Assembly: GCF_013403985.1 (NCBI RefSeq)
Contig: NZ_JABFDF010000001.1
Location: 248,001-312,000 of the forward strand
Reading direction: 5' to 3'
DNA length: 64,000 nt
Source: Winogradskyella ludwigii
Lineage (GTDB): Bacteria > Bacteroidota > Bacteroidia > Flavobacteriales > Flavobacteriaceae
The notes under the pieces were generated by a model. The model was given only the letters and a program-made list of their open reading frames with translations, did no database searches and was not told the origin of the DNA. Below are positions 35,650 to 45,009 of the stretch, piece by piece. Made by a program: the position numbers and the translations under genes. The number at the start of each line of letters is the position of its first letter. The first letter of the stretch is position 1.

Positions 35650-35751
35650 TTAACAATTACAATTTGTACAAGTACAATTATCACATGTACAGTTTTTACA
35701 ATTTCCTTTTGAGCAACCTTCACAGTTGCAAGTACATTCTTTATTTTTCAT
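35650..35751 (-). CDS. Cysteine-rich metallothionein-like microprotein upstream of sigZ
   Basis: An intact 33-residue frame, ATG at 35751 and TAA at 35652-35650. Eleven of 33 residues are Cys (positions 6, 8, 10, 13, 18, 21, 23, 26, 28, 31 and 33), in CxC and CxxC spacings, with Lys and Asn/Thr between and no aromatic residue. This is the composition of a metallothionein. Both TGT and TGC are used for Cys. It lies 27 bases downstream of an ECF-type promoter and 59 bases upstream of sigZ, with no terminator between, so it should be co-transcribed with sigZ. Metal binding, thiol sensing or anti-sigma activity are all possible; none is shown. Confidence 0.75.
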   Translation of the reverse strand: MKNKECTCNCEGCSKGNCKNCTCDNCTCTNCNC

Positions 35752-35777
35752 GATCTATGATTTTTAAGTTCATATAA

Positions 35778-35806
35778 TAGACGAGAAAGGTTTCAAAAAG
35801 ATGCAA
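35778..35806 (-). promoter_or_regulatory. Candidate ECF promoter of the microprotein-sigZ operon
   Basis: The minus strand reads TTGCATC (35806-35800), a 16-base spacer, and CGTCTA (35783-35778). An upstream CATCTTTTTG is repeated in tandem. The site is just after the stop of the OsmC-like gene and 26 bases before the microprotein ATG. Placement directly ahead of sigZ suggests autoregulation. Confidence 0.55.
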
Positions 35807-35834
35807 AAAGATGTGATTATTTTTTCAAATTGAA

Positions 35835-36308
35835 TTATTCCACCAAAATAATGGCTTCATGAGATATAGGAAAATTACAAGAGTTGGCTATAAAACAAAG
35901 TTCATTTGCTTTTTGATGTAAGCTTAAAGCCAGTTCCTTTTTAGTTTCATCTCTTATAGTGACTACTGGTTTTAATCTTACGGTTTTAAAACTCCCCTTT
36001 CCTGAAGATTCTACATCTAAATCACCTTCAGATTGATCTGTATAATTTAATACTTCAATTTTATGTTGTGCACAAACGTATAAATAAGACATCATGTGGC
36101 ACGATGTTAAAGCAGATAACAATAAGTCTTCTGGGTTATATAATCTATCATCTCCTCTAAAGGTTTTTGCTGCAGAAACTTGTAATGGCGAAACTTTATT
36201 TGCTATTACAACTTCATGATTTCTACTAAACGTCCTTGGATTTTGTGTGCTTTCACCTTCATTAATATCCCAGTTAACAGTAGCTTTAAATGTGTGCTTG
36301 ATGGACAT
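35835..36308 (-). CDS. OsmC-family protein
   Basis: 157 aa. OsmC/Ohr fold: HEVVIANKVSPLQVSAAKTFRGDD, peroxidatic Cys in LLSALTSCHMMSYLYVC, resolving Cys in ANELCFIANSCNFPISHE. These proteins reduce organic hydroperoxides with thiol reductants. It lies directly upstream of the sigZ operon on the same strand, so read-through could join them, though sigZ has its own promoter candidate. Confidence 0.88.
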   Translation of the reverse strand: MSIKHTFKATVNWDINEGESTQNPRTFSRNHEVVIANKVSPLQVSAAKTFRGDDRLYNPEDLLLSALTSCHMMSYLYVCAQHKIEVLNYTDQSEGDLDVESSGKGSFKTVRLKPVVTIRDETKKELALSLHQKANELCFIANSCNFPISHEAIILVE

Positions 36309-36328
36309 GTTATTTTATTTATTGATGT

Positions 36329-36359
36329 AAAAAAGCGTTTCAAAATGAAACGCTTTTTT
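36329..36359 (-). terminator. Terminator of icmF, followed by further hairpins
   Basis: AAAAAAGCGTTTCA (36329-36342) pairs perfectly with TGAAACGCTTTTTT (36346-36359), loop AAA, with T-rich ends on both strands. Two more inverted repeats lie closer to the icmF stop: ATCCCAAA/TTTGGGAT (36375-36395) and CTTTTCG/CGAAAAG (36410-36429). Confidence 0.8.
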
Positions 36360-36440
36360 GTTTTATTTGTCGAGATCCCAAAACTAATTTGGGATAAGCG
36401 ATTCGCACACTTTTCGAAAAAACGAAAAGAAGCTCTATGC

Positions 36441-39400
36441 TTACATATTCCTGCGATACTGACCTCCTACTTCAAATAACGAAGCCGTAATTTCACCTAA
36501 ACTACATACTTTACAAACTTCCATTAAAGCTTCGAATATATTTTCGTTATTAATGGCGCGTTGTTGTAAATCAGTTAACAATGCTGCTGTATCATTTGCT
36601 TCATGAAGGTTCGCTAATGTTTTAATCTGAAACTGCTTTTCTTCTTCGGTTGCTCTAATAACTTCCGCAGGAACAACCGTTGGTGACCCCTTAGAACTTA
36701 AGAAAGTGTTTACACCAATAATTGGGAACTTTCCGTTGTGTTTCAACGTTTCATAATACAAACTTTCTTCTTGTATTTTACTTCGTTGATACATCGTTTC
36801 CATTGCTCCTAAAACGCCTCCACGTTCTGTGATGCGATCAAACTCTAACAATACAGCTTCTTCTACTAAATCGGTTAATTCTTCAATAATAAAAGCCCCT
36901 TGAATTGGGTTTTCATTTTTAGCTAATCCTAATTCTTTATTGATAATCAGTTGAATTGCCATAGCTCTACGAACCGATTCTTCCGTTGGTGTTGTTATCG
37001 CTTCATCGTAAGCATTGGTATGTAATGAATTACAATTATCGTAAATAGCATACAGCGCTTGAAGCGATGTACGTATGTCATTAAAATCAATTTCTTGAGC
37101 ATGTAAACTACGTCCAGATGTTTGAATATGATATTTAAGCATCTGTGCTCTTGGATTAGCTCCGTACTTATGTTTCATGGCTTTTGCCCAAATCTTACGA
37201 GCCACACGACCAATAACAGCATATTCTGGATCTATACCATTTGAAAAGAAGAATGATAAATTAGGTCCAAATTTGTTGATATCCATCCCTCTAGAAAGGT
37301 AATATTCAACATAAGTAAATCCATTAGATAACGTTAATGCCAGTTGCGTAATTGGATTCGCTCCTGCTTCTGCAATATGATAACCAGAAATAGAAACCGA
37401 ATAGAAATTACGTACATTATTCTCAATAAAATACTCTTGAACATCTCCCATTAAACGCAATGCAAATTCCGTAGAGAATATACATGTGTTTTGAGCCTGG
37501 TCTTCTTTTAAAATATCTGCTTGAACCGTTCCTCTAACTTGAGCGATGGTATTCTTTTTAATTTCTGCGTAAACATCTGCTGGTAATACTTGATCTCCAG
37601 TAACACCTAAAAGCATCAATCCTAAACCATTGTTTCCTTCCGGTAAATCTCCATTATAAAATGGACGTTCTTTGCCTTTATAAAGCTTTGCGATTTTAGC
37701 TTCAACTTCTTTTTCTAGTCCATTTTCTTTAATGTAAAATTCACATTGCTGATCTATGGCAGCATTCATAAAAAAGCCTAATAACATTGGAGCAGGACCA
37801 TTAATTGTCATACTCACCGACGTCATTACATTGGCTAAATCAAAACCAGAATATAATTTTTTGGCATCATCTAAGCAACAGATAGAAACACCTGCATTAC
37901 CAATTTTACCATAAATATCTGGACGCAAATCGGGATCATTACCATAAAGTGTTACACTATCGAAAGCTGTAGATAATCGCTTAGCAGGTAATCCCATACT
38001 TACATAATGGAAACGCTTATTGGTACGTTCTGGTCCACCTTCTCCTGCAAACATACGTGCTGGATCTTCACCTGTTCTTTTAAAAGGATACAATCCTGCT
38101 GTGTAAGGAAATTCTCCTGGTACATTTTCTTGCAAACACCATCTTAAAATATCTCCCCAAGCTTGATACTTTGGCAACGCTACTTTTGGTATTTGAGAAT
38201 GAGACAATGACTCTGTATGGGTTTCAATCTTTATTTCTTTATCTCTTACTTTAAAAGAATAAATTGGGTCTTTATACTTATTTACTTTATCGTCCCAACC
38301 TGTAATGACTTCCCAATTATAAGGATCTAGGTTTAGTTTTACACGATCGAATTCTGCAAACAAGAGTTTTATAAATTGATCATCTGCTAGAGATTCTTCT
38401 AATCCTTCGTTTTCAATGCCGTATTTCGATAAGTTTAATGCCACACCAGAAACAGATTCTAATGTTTTATAAATACCATATAATCTCTGAGCGACTTCAA
38501 CCTGAACATTAGCCGTTTTATCATAAGCGCGATTGCTTTCTGCAATTTCAGATAAATAACGTGTTCTACTTGGTGGAATCACAAAAATCTTCTCACTCAT
38601 TTCATCAGAAATATGAAATGTAGATTTTAAATCAGCATCTGCGTTTTCAACTAATTTATCCATAATCGCTTTGTAAAGCGTATTCATTCCTGGATCATTG
38701 AATTGCGAAGCTATTGTGCCATAAACAGGTAAATCATCCTGGTGAACATCCCAAAGATTATTGTTACGCATGTATTGTTTTTTTACATCACGTAAAGCAT
38801 CTAAAGAACCGCGTTTATCAAATTTATTAATGGCTACTAAATCTGCGAAATCTAGCATATCAATTTTTTCAAGTTGAGTAGCTGCTCCAAATTCTGGTGT
38901 CATCACGTAAAGTGCAACATCGGAATGCTCCATAATCTCGGTGTCTGATTGTCCGATACCAGAAGTTTCAAGAATAATTAAATCGTATTCAGCCGCTTTT
39001 AAAACTTCAATAGCTTCATTTACATATTTAGATAATGCCAAATTAGATTGACGTGTAGCCAAACTACGCATATAAACTCTAGGCGAATTAATTGCATTCA
39101 TACGAATACGATCACCTAAAAGCGCTCCACCTGTTTTACGTTTTGACGGATCTACAGAAATCAAACCAATAGTTTTATCCGGGAAATCGATTAAAAACCG
39201 GCGAACTAACTCATCAACTAAAGACGATTTACCTGACCCACCTGTTCCCGTAATTCCTAGAACTGGTGTTGTAGAATTTTTATTCTTTTCATGAATAACT
39301 TTTAAAGTCTCTTTAGCAACCTCAGGGAAATTTTCAGCTGAAGAAATTACTCTTGCAATAGATTTTGAATTCTTTTCATGAAGCATTTTACCTTCATCTG

Positions 39401-39854
39401 TTAATTGATCTCCAATTGCATAATCCGATAGTTGTACCAAATCATTAATCATGCCTTGTAAACCCAATGCCCTTCCATCGTCTGGAGAATAGATTCTGGT
39501 AATTCCATAATCCATTAATTCCTTAATTTCTGCAGGAAGAATCACTCCACCACCACCTCCAAAGATTTTAATGTGACCTGCTCCTTTTTCCTTGAGCAAA
39601 TCGTACATATATTTAAAATACTCATTGTGTCCTCCTTGATAAGATGTTAACGCAATAGCATTAGCATCTTCCTGGATGGCCGTATTTACCACTTCGTCTA
39701 CACTTCTATCGTGACCTAAATGGATCACTTCTACTCCTGTAGATTGTATAATACGACGCATGATGTTTATCGCAGCATCGTGCCCATCAAAGAGCGATGC
39801 AGCAGTAACTATACGTACTTTATATTTTGGCTTGTAAGGTGCAACTTGTTTCAT
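36441..39854 (-). CDS. icmF: Fused isobutyryl-CoA mutase IcmF
   Basis: About 1137 aa from the ATG at 39854. The order is diagnostic of IcmF. A B12-binding domain comes first ([15 protein letters not shown], axial His25, GGGGVI). A MeaB-like G-protein chaperone follows ([17 protein letters not shown], then [17 protein letters not shown] and NKFDKRG). The catalytic methylmalonyl-CoA-mutase barrel is last ([24 protein letters not shown] in pieces, [16 protein letters not shown]). It interconverts isobutyryl-CoA and n-butyryl-CoA. The TTG at 39884 lies in a TAAATTTG promoter box and was rejected as start. Confidence 0.95.
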   Translation of the reverse strand: MKQVAPYKPKYKVRIVTAASLFDGHDAAINIMRRIIQSTGVEVIHLGHDRSVDEVVNTAIQEDANAIALTSYQGGHNEYFKYMYDLLKEKGAGHIKIFGGGGGVILPAEIKELMDYGITRIYSPDDGRALGLQGMINDLVQLSDYAIGDQLTDEGKMLHEKNSKSIARVISSAENFPEVAKETLKVIHEKNKNSTTPVLGITGTGGSGKSSLVDELVRRFLIDFPDKTIGLISVDPSKRKTGGALLGDRIRMNAINSPRVYMRSLATRQSNLALSKYVNEAIEVLKAAEYDLIILETSGIGQSDTEIMEHSDVALYVMTPEFGAATQLEKIDMLDFADLVAINKFDKRGSLDALRDVKKQYMRNNNLWDVHQDDLPVYGTIASQFNDPGMNTLYKAIMDKLVENADADLKSTFHISDEMSEKIFVIPPSRTRYLSEIAESNRAYDKTANVQVEVAQRLYGIYKTLESVSGVALNLSKYGIENEGLEESLADDQFIKLLFAEFDRVKLNLDPYNWEVITGWDDKVNKYKDPIYSFKVRDKEIKIETHTESLSHSQIPKVALPKYQAWGDILRWCLQENVPGEFPYTAGLYPFKRTGEDPARMFAGEGGPERTNKRFHYVSMGLPAKRLSTAFDSVTLYGNDPDLRPDIYGKIGNAGVSICCLDDAKKLYSGFDLANVMTSVSMTINGPAPMLLGFFMNAAIDQQCEFYIKENGLEKEVEAKIAKLYKGKERPFYNGDLPEGNNGLGLMLLGVTGDQVLPADVYAEIKKNTIAQVRGTVQADILKEDQAQNTCIFSTEFALRLMGDVQEYFIENNVRNFYSVSISGYHIAEAGANPITQLALTLSNGFTYVEYYLSRGMDINKFGPNLSFFFSNGIDPEYAVIGRVARKIWAKAMKHKYGANPRAQMLKYHIQTSGRSLHAQEIDFNDIRTSLQALYAIYDNCNSLHTNAYDEAITTPTEESVRRAMAIQLIINKELGLAKNENPIQGAFIIEELTDLVEEAVLLEFDRITERGGVLGAMETMYQRSKIQEESLYYETLKHNGKFPIIGVNTFLSSKGSPTVVPAEVIRATEEEKQFQIKTLANLHEANDTAALLTDLQQRAINNENIFEALMEVCKVCSLGEITASLFEVGGQYRRNM

Positions 39855-39881
39855 TCGTAAAAATATTGCTGTTTTGAGTGA

Positions 39882-39889
39882 CAAATTTA
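39882..39889 (-). promoter_or_regulatory. -7 promoter box of icmF (TAAATTTG)
   Basis: A perfect TAnnTTTG match, 27 bases upstream of the ATG at 39854, with a TTG about 22 bases upstream of the box. Its terminal TTG is in frame with icmF and creates a false 10-residue extension. Confidence 0.55.
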
Positions 39890-39999
39890 AGGAATATTCA
39901 AAAATTTAAAGCAACATTCACTAATTATCTAAAATTTAAAGAAAGTAGCGATAGCATACTATTTTAATTACTTTTATCAACTAATTTAAGATCAATTTT

Positions 40000-40854
40000 A
40001 TGCATAAGATTACGCTTCTCATCAATTGTAAAGATCAATCGAATATAATTGCTTCAGTTACCAATTTCATGGCTTCTAATGAAGGAAATATTGTTTACAT
40101 AGATCAACATGTTGACAGAGAACAAGATATATTTTTTATGCGTTTAGAGTGCGAGTTTGCTTCAAGTACTTTTTCTCTTGAAGAATTCAAAGAACTATTC
40201 AGTAGTACTTTGGTTGAAAAATTCAATCTAAAATGGCGTATTTATGCTGCAGAACAAAAGCCAAAAATGGCGCTATTTGTTTCAAAATATGACCATTGTT
40301 TATACGATATTCTTGGTCGTTATAACTCGGGTGAATTATTTTTAGAGATTCCTTTTATATTGAGTAATCATCTCGATTTAAAACCCATTGCAGACAGTTT
40401 TAATATTCCTTTTTTTCATATTCCTGTTACCAAGGCTACAAAAGATGAGGCAGAACAGAAACAACTAGAATTATTAGAAACGCACAACATTGATTTTGTG
40501 GTATTAGCTAGATACATGCAAATTGTATCTGACACCTTAATTGATAAATATCCTAATAAAATAATTAATATTCATCATTCCTTTTTACCTGCTTTTGTTG
40601 GTGCAAAACCTTATCATTCTGCTTATAAACGTGGTGTAAAAATCATAGGTGCAACTAGTCATTATATAACTGAAGAACTCGATGCAGGTCCTATTATAGA
40701 ACAAGATGTTGCACGAGTTTCACATACACATTCTATAAAAGATTTAATAGCCAAAGGACGTGATTTAGAAAAAATTGTGTTGTCTAATGCTATAAAACTT
40801 CATGCGAATAGAAAAGTGATGGTATATAACAATAAGACTATAATATTCTCTTAA
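40000..40854 (+). CDS. purU: Formyltetrahydrofolate deformylase
   Basis: 284 aa. An N-terminal ACT domain (ITLLINCKDQSNIIASVTNFM) is followed by a formyl-transferase fold with the catalytic triad region (INIHHSFLPAFVGAKPYHSAYKRGVK in pieces, then GATSHYITEELDAGPIIEQ). Hydrolyses 10-formyl-THF to formate and THF, balancing one-carbon pools and feeding purine synthesis. Transcribed divergently from icmF. Confidence 0.94.
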   Translation: MHKITLLINCKDQSNIIASVTNFMASNEGNIVYIDQHVDREQDIFFMRLECEFASSTFSLEEFKELFSSTLVEKFNLKWRIYAAEQKPKMALFVSKYDHCLYDILGRYNSGELFLEIPFILSNHLDLKPIADSFNIPFFHIPVTKATKDEAEQKQLELLETHNIDFVVLARYMQIVSDTLIDKYPNKIINIHHSFLPAFVGAKPYHSAYKRGVKIIGATSHYITEELDAGPIIEQDVARVSHTHSIKDLIAKGRDLEKIVLSNAIKLHANRKVMVYNNKTIIFS

Positions 40855-41021
40855 TAAAATTAGCAAAAGACAATAAATCTGGCTACAACTTGCTATAAAT
40901 AAAAAGTATAATTAATTTTATTCGTCTTTTTAAGATTTACTTGCCCCTCCTGAATTTAGTAGTTTCACGACATAAATTACCATACTGCTTCATACTAAAA
41001 AACATTAGAACTACAAGTTAA

Positions 41022-41050
41022 TTGTGACTCTTAGTAAATAATCGCGTCTC
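41022..41050 (+). promoter_or_regulatory. Candidate ECF sigma promoter of the OmpA-family gene
   Basis: TTGTGAC (41022-41028), 16 bases, CGTCTC (41045-41050). The last base differs from the CGTCTA of the other three sites. It lies 69 bases upstream of the ATG at 41120. Confidence 0.35.
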
Positions 41051-41119
41051 ATAATATGTAAGAGGTTAATACCCTTTACTATAAATACAAAATTAATTTA
41101 TTAACTATTAACTTATTTT

Positions 41120-42220
41120 ATGAAACACAAACTATTATTATTCGTCTCCTTAGTTGCTGGAATTGGATTTTCTCAAGCACAAGGTTTACCAACAAATCCA
41201 GAACCAGGTAAATGCTACGTAAAGTGTATTACAAAAGATACCTTTAAAGAGGTTGAAGAAACGATTCAAGCGTATCCAGCCTACACAACGTTACAAGTTA
41301 CTCCTGCAACATACAAAACGGTTGAAGACCGCGTATTAGTAAAAGAAGCTTCTAAGAAGTTTGTTTACGTACCTGCTACCTATGAAAATGTAGATGTACC
41401 TTACATTAAACAAGAAAGTCGTACAGATTTAAAAGTTGTACCTGCATCTTTTGGAAATGATTCAAGAACTTTTGAAGTTTACCCAAAAACATCTGGATGG
41501 GAATACAAAGTATTAGAAGATTGTCCTTCTGTAAACAAAGATGATTGTGTTGCTGCATGTTTCGTTGAGTACCCATCTCAATTTAAAGATGTTGGTTTTA
41601 CAACTTTATCTTCTGACGCTAGCACAAATTCTATTCCTGTTGCTGAGCAAAACACAAGTTACAAGAAGCGTGTTATTAAAACACCTTCTAGAATGGATGA
41701 AATTGAAATTCCTGCTGAATACACAACGATTAAGAGAAGAGTTATTGAAACACCTGCATCTACATCTACAAATACAATTGCTGCACAATTCAAAACAGTA
41801 ACTAGAACTGTTTTAGATAAAAAAGGAGGTATTACAACTTGGGAAGAAGTTGATTGTGAATTATTAGATCCAAATGTATTACCTGTATTTTACCAATCAG
41901 GTAGTGCAAGATTAACTGCAGCTTCTAAGAAGACTATTGATGATACTTTATTACCAATTTTAAATGATTCTAACGTGAGCATTGAAATTATGTCTCATAC
42001 GGATTCTAACGGAAATGATGATTTCAATCAATCATTATCTCAACAAAGAGCTAATTCTGTAGTTAACTATTTAGTGTCTAAAGGAATTACAAGAAGTAGA
42101 TTAACAGCTAAAGGTTTTGGTGAAACTAGATTAACAAATAGATGTTCTAACGGATCTAATTGTTCTGAAGCACAACATCAAAAAAACAGACGTACGGAAT
42201 TTAGAGTTTTAAGTAACTAA
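41120..42220 (+). CDS. OmpA-family protein with internal repeats
   Basis: 366 aa. Signal peptide (KLLLFVSLVAGIGFSQAQ). The central region repeats short units of the form Y-x-V/I-P-A-x-Y-x-x-V (VPATYENVDVP, IPAEYTTIKRRVIETP, AAQFKTVTRTVLDKKGG). The C-terminal 110 residues are an OmpA-like peptidoglycan-binding domain (YQSGSARLTAASKKTIDD, SHTDSNGNDDFNQSLSQQRA, KGFGETRL, QHQKNRRTEFRVL). It should tie the outer membrane to the wall. A strong terminator follows. Confidence 0.9.
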   Translation: MKHKLLLFVSLVAGIGFSQAQGLPTNPEPGKCYVKCITKDTFKEVEETIQAYPAYTTLQVTPATYKTVEDRVLVKEASKKFVYVPATYENVDVPYIKQESRTDLKVVPASFGNDSRTFEVYPKTSGWEYKVLEDCPSVNKDDCVAACFVEYPSQFKDVGFTTLSSDASTNSIPVAEQNTSYKKRVIKTPSRMDEIEIPAEYTTIKRRVIETPASTSTNTIAAQFKTVTRTVLDKKGGITTWEEVDCELLDPNVLPVFYQSGSARLTAASKKTIDDTLLPILNDSNVSIEIMSHTDSNGNDDFNQSLSQQRANSVVNYLVSKGITRSRLTAKGFGETRLTNRCSNGSNCSEAQHQKNRRTEFRVLSN

Positions 42221-42245
42221 GAATTTAGTATATCATTTATAATAC

Positions 42246-42272
42246 AAAAAGCTCCTAATAAGGAGCTTTTTT
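42246..42272 (+). terminator. Terminator of the OmpA-family gene
   Basis: GCTCCT (42251-42256) pairs with AGGAGC (42261-42266), loop AATA, with A-run 42246-42250 and T-run 42267-42272. Confidence 0.85.
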
Positions 42273-42547
42273 ATTTGTATAATTTTAATGCTTACCTATG
42301 GTTATAAAATATAACAACTATTTTAAGGATTGTATATGCATGGCATCATCTCATTAATATAGAATTTCAATTTTGTTCTTTAGGCTTTTAAAATCACTTC
42401 GATTAGTAGTTTTTATAACGTTTATTAAACATCATTCTTTTAAATAAAATTGATCTTTTAGTTTAGAAAATGACTATTTATGGAAAGACTTTAATATAGC
42501 AGATGCTCTAGAGAATAAAGATAATTTATAATTAAACAGGCCACGTT
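42273..42547. other. Intergenic stretch with no recognisable feature
   Basis: AT-rich DNA between the OmpA-gene terminator and the stop codon of the convergent TlpA-like gene. No open frame above ten codons with a convincing start, no strong hairpin and no promoter box were seen. Confidence 0.5.
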
Positions 42548-43678
42548 TTAAGGTGCAATTTTTTGTATATGGTAAACAGGGAAAGTTATTTTTTTCTTCT
42601 CCGCCTTTATTCCATAATTATCTTCAAGATCTGATTGCATTAATTGAAAAAACTTATAATGAAAATCCCAATCATGAAGTGTTAGGCTTATTTCGTTATC
42701 ATCTGGAACTATTATAGGCATATCTAAAACATAAGCCAATTGATACGCTACATCTCTTAGAGATACATTATCTGCCTTAATCTGAGAATCATCTACTAAA
42801 TATTGCGCATTATTTTTTCCCCAATCAATTTGATCCGTATTCCAAAATTTCGGGGAATCAACCACAAAACTAATACCTTCTCCTTCACTAAATTTTCGTT
42901 CAATGTCAAGATTCATTTCAGTAATAAGCTTAACGGCTAAATTTTCATTTTTATCAAAAGGTTTCTTAAAATAAATCTCATAATTCATGTCTAACCCTTC
43001 CTCTAACACAATTTGATTTTTATATATTTTTGCCAAATAACTAACAATACGATTTAGTGATCCCGATAATTTTAAATAATTAGTCGTATTTGAAATATCT
43101 AAATCTTCAAAACTATTTAGAATTGTTTTTATTTCTAAATCTTCTGTTGGCATATAATCATCAATAATCTCTTCTTCAACTTTTAACACTTTCACCACAG
43201 AATTTAGAGCAGATTCACCTTTTTGTTGCCTCAAAAACTTGGAAACCATTTCTTTCTTCAGATCTGGTGCACCTCCTCTCCATAATACTTTTCCATCTGC
43301 ATTAATTAGAACTCCATCTGGTAAAATTGCTACTTTATAACTATTAAATGTTTCTCCATTATAATCAATAGCAATAGCCAATTCTGTAGGTTTCCCCTTC
43401 AAAAAACGCTCTACTGTTAAAGGGCTCTCTTTTGTAAGAGATACAATATATAAATCATTAGGAAATTGTTTTTGCAAAACACCTAAATGTTCTTTTGCTG
43501 TAATGCATGGACCACACCATGTTGCCCAAAAATCAATAAAATAGAGTTTATTATTTTCTGCTGAAGCAATTTTTGAGTCTTGAATAAACTCTGATACTTT
43601 AATTTGACCGTAAGAATATGTTGCTGTTAGGATGCAAATTATAATTAAAGTAAAGTGTTTCTTTTTTAAACAACTCAT
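42548..43678 (-). CDS. TlpA-like thioredoxin with extra C-terminal domain
   Basis: 376 aa. Signal peptide (TLIIICILTATYSYG), then a periplasmic thioredoxin domain with WCGPC (Cys55/Cys58) and a conserved LPDGVLINADGKVLWRG. The C-terminal half (about 190-376) is not thioredoxin. It ends VSLRDVAYQLAYVLDMPIIV then YGIKAEKKKITFPVYHIQKI, which resembles the DUF3738 domain often fused to such proteins in Bacteroidota. A role in periplasmic thiol reduction or surface protein quality control is plausible. Confidence 0.82.
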   Translation of the reverse strand: MSCLKKKHFTLIIICILTATYSYGQIKVSEFIQDSKIASAENNKLYFIDFWATWCGPCITAKEHLGVLQKQFPNDLYIVSLTKESPLTVERFLKGKPTELAIAIDYNGETFNSYKVAILPDGVLINADGKVLWRGGAPDLKKEMVSKFLRQQKGESALNSVVKVLKVEEEIIDDYMPTEDLEIKTILNSFEDLDISNTTNYLKLSGSLNRIVSYLAKIYKNQIVLEEGLDMNYEIYFKKPFDKNENLAVKLITEMNLDIERKFSEGEGISFVVDSPKFWNTDQIDWGKNNAQYLVDDSQIKADNVSLRDVAYQLAYVLDMPIIVPDDNEISLTLHDWDFHYKFFQLMQSDLEDNYGIKAEKKKITFPVYHIQKIAP

Positions 43679-43931
43679 AGGTATAAAATAATTTACTAAT
43701 GGATAATCAAATACTGTGCTAAAAATAACGTTTTAAATCTTTTGTCTAAAAACTAATAGTATCTAATGCATAAAAGTAGCTTCTATTAATAGTAAATCCA
43801 AATGTGACTATTTACAATTATTAGAGTCTAATAAATTAATTAGATAACTAAGCTTAAGAACGCTTAGAGTTGTAGAGACATTGTGACCTATTATTAACTT
43901 AAAATTTGAAGTCTTCTTTGTTAATATGAAT

Positions 43932-43939
43932 TATCTTTG
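43932..43939 (+). promoter_or_regulatory. -7 promoter box of the DUF4197 gene (TATCTTTG)
   Basis: A perfect TAnnTTTG, 22 bases upstream of the ATG at 43962; TTTG elements lie 11 and 23 bases upstream of the box. Confidence 0.5.
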
Positions 43940-43961
43940 CTAACCACTTAAAAACGATATT

Positions 43962-44672
43962 ATGATTAAAAGAATTTTTGCCCTACTTATTATTTTAAAT
44001 TTAACTGCTTGTGCTGAATTACAACAAGTTGTAGACTCTTTACCACAAGGAACTTCTGACATATTAGGTAATGCCGATATTGCTTCTGGATTAAGAGAAG
44101 CTTTAGACTTAGGTATAGAAAAACAAGTAACTAAATTAACTGCTGAAGATGGATTCTTTAAAAACGAATTAGTAAAAATCGTTTTACCTGAAGAATTACA
44201 AAAAGTAGATAGCGCACTGCGTAAAATTGGATTAAGCAGTTTAGCAGACGAAGGTTTAAAAGTATTGAATAGAGCTGCTGAAGATGCGGTATCTGAAGCA
44301 ACACCTATTTTTGTAAATGCAGTAAAAGATATCACTTTTGATGACGCAAAAGATATTCTTTTAGGACAAGATAATGCTGCAACTTCTTATTTAACAACTA
44401 AGACGGAAACAGAACTTTATAGCAAATTTAAACCCGTTATTAATAGTTCTATTAGTAAAGTTGGAGCGGATAAAATTTGGTCTAACCTTATTACTAAATA
44501 CAACAACTTACCTTTAACTAACAATGTTAATACCGATTTAACGGACTATGTAACGACTGAAGCTTTAAAAGGTGTTTATACGATGATTGCTGTTGAAGAA
44601 AAAGAAATTAGAAGTAATGTTTCTTCTCGTAGTTCTGATTTGTTGAAGAAAGTATTTGCTTTACAGGATTAA
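43962..44672 (+). CDS. DUF4197 lipoprotein
   Basis: 236 aa. Signal with lipobox LTAC (Cys17). The mature helical protein carries the DUF4197 pattern: IASGLREALDLGIEKQVTKL, ILPEELQKVDSALRKIGLSS-like (with VLPEEL), AAEDAVSEATPIFVNAVKDI, and the C-terminal AVEEKEIRSNVSSRSSDLLKKVF (split). Function of the family is unknown. A long A/T-rich hairpin (44691-44739) separates it from the small gene downstream. Confidence 0.9.
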   Translation: MIKRIFALLIILNLTACAELQQVVDSLPQGTSDILGNADIASGLREALDLGIEKQVTKLTAEDGFFKNELVKIVLPEELQKVDSALRKIGLSSLADEGLKVLNRAAEDAVSEATPIFVNAVKDITFDDAKDILLGQDNAATSYLTTKTETELYSKFKPVINSSISKVGADKIWSNLITKYNNLPLTNNVNTDLTDYVTTEALKGVYTMIAVEEKEIRSNVSSRSSDLLKKVFALQD

Positions 44673-44690
44673 AAAAAAGTTAAATAGAAT

Positions 44691-44739
44691 ATGCTTTAAA
44701 AATTAATTACTAATTTTAAGTAACTAATTTTTAAAGCAT
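44691..44739. other. Long A/T-rich hairpin just upstream of the 44747 start
   Basis: ATGCTTTAAAAATTA (44691-44705) and TAATTTTTAAAGCAT (44725-44739) are perfect 15-bp complements, and four inner bases extend the stem. It follows the DUF4197 stop by 18 bases and ends 7 bases before the GTG start of the next gene. It may be a weak terminator or a structure that hides the downstream ribosome site. Confidence 0.6.
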
Positions 44740-44746
44740 TTTAATT

Positions 44747-44944
44747 GTGGCTAACCTAAATAAACTCCTAGACAAAAAGAAAAGATTAAATAAAAAGTAT
44801 CAACAACTTATTGAAGATGCTTACAATTTAAGACCGACAGATCATGCGTTAAGTGATTTCTCGGAGTACAAAGCGACAAAAGTGCTACACAAAATTAACA
44901 AGTTGAAATTCGTAATTGGAGACACAACGCTTCAAGCTAATTAA
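44747..44944 (+). CDS. Small basic helical protein (GTG start)
   Basis: 65 aa. Lys-rich N-terminal helix (NKLLDKKKRLNKKYQQLIEDAYNL), then KATKVLHKINKLKFV. The pattern KKLxKKYxxLxEEA ... VLxxIxxLE recalls the small DUF6435 proteins, but the match is partial. The start is inferred as GTG at 44747, since no ATG is near. The long hairpin ends 7 bases upstream. No function assigned. Confidence 0.55.
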   Translation: MANLNKLLDKKKRLNKKYQQLIEDAYNLRPTDHALSDFSEYKATKVLHKINKLKFVIGDTTLQAN

Positions 44945-45009
44945 TTTATTGAACTTACATTTAATAATATCCTAATAGTCACTTAACATTTAACTTTAAG
45001 AATAGAATC

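Noticed and set aside
36375..36429. Hairpins after icmF considered as a riboswitch or small RNA
   Set aside because: They lie downstream of the stop codon and before a terminator; no B12-box-like sequence was seen.
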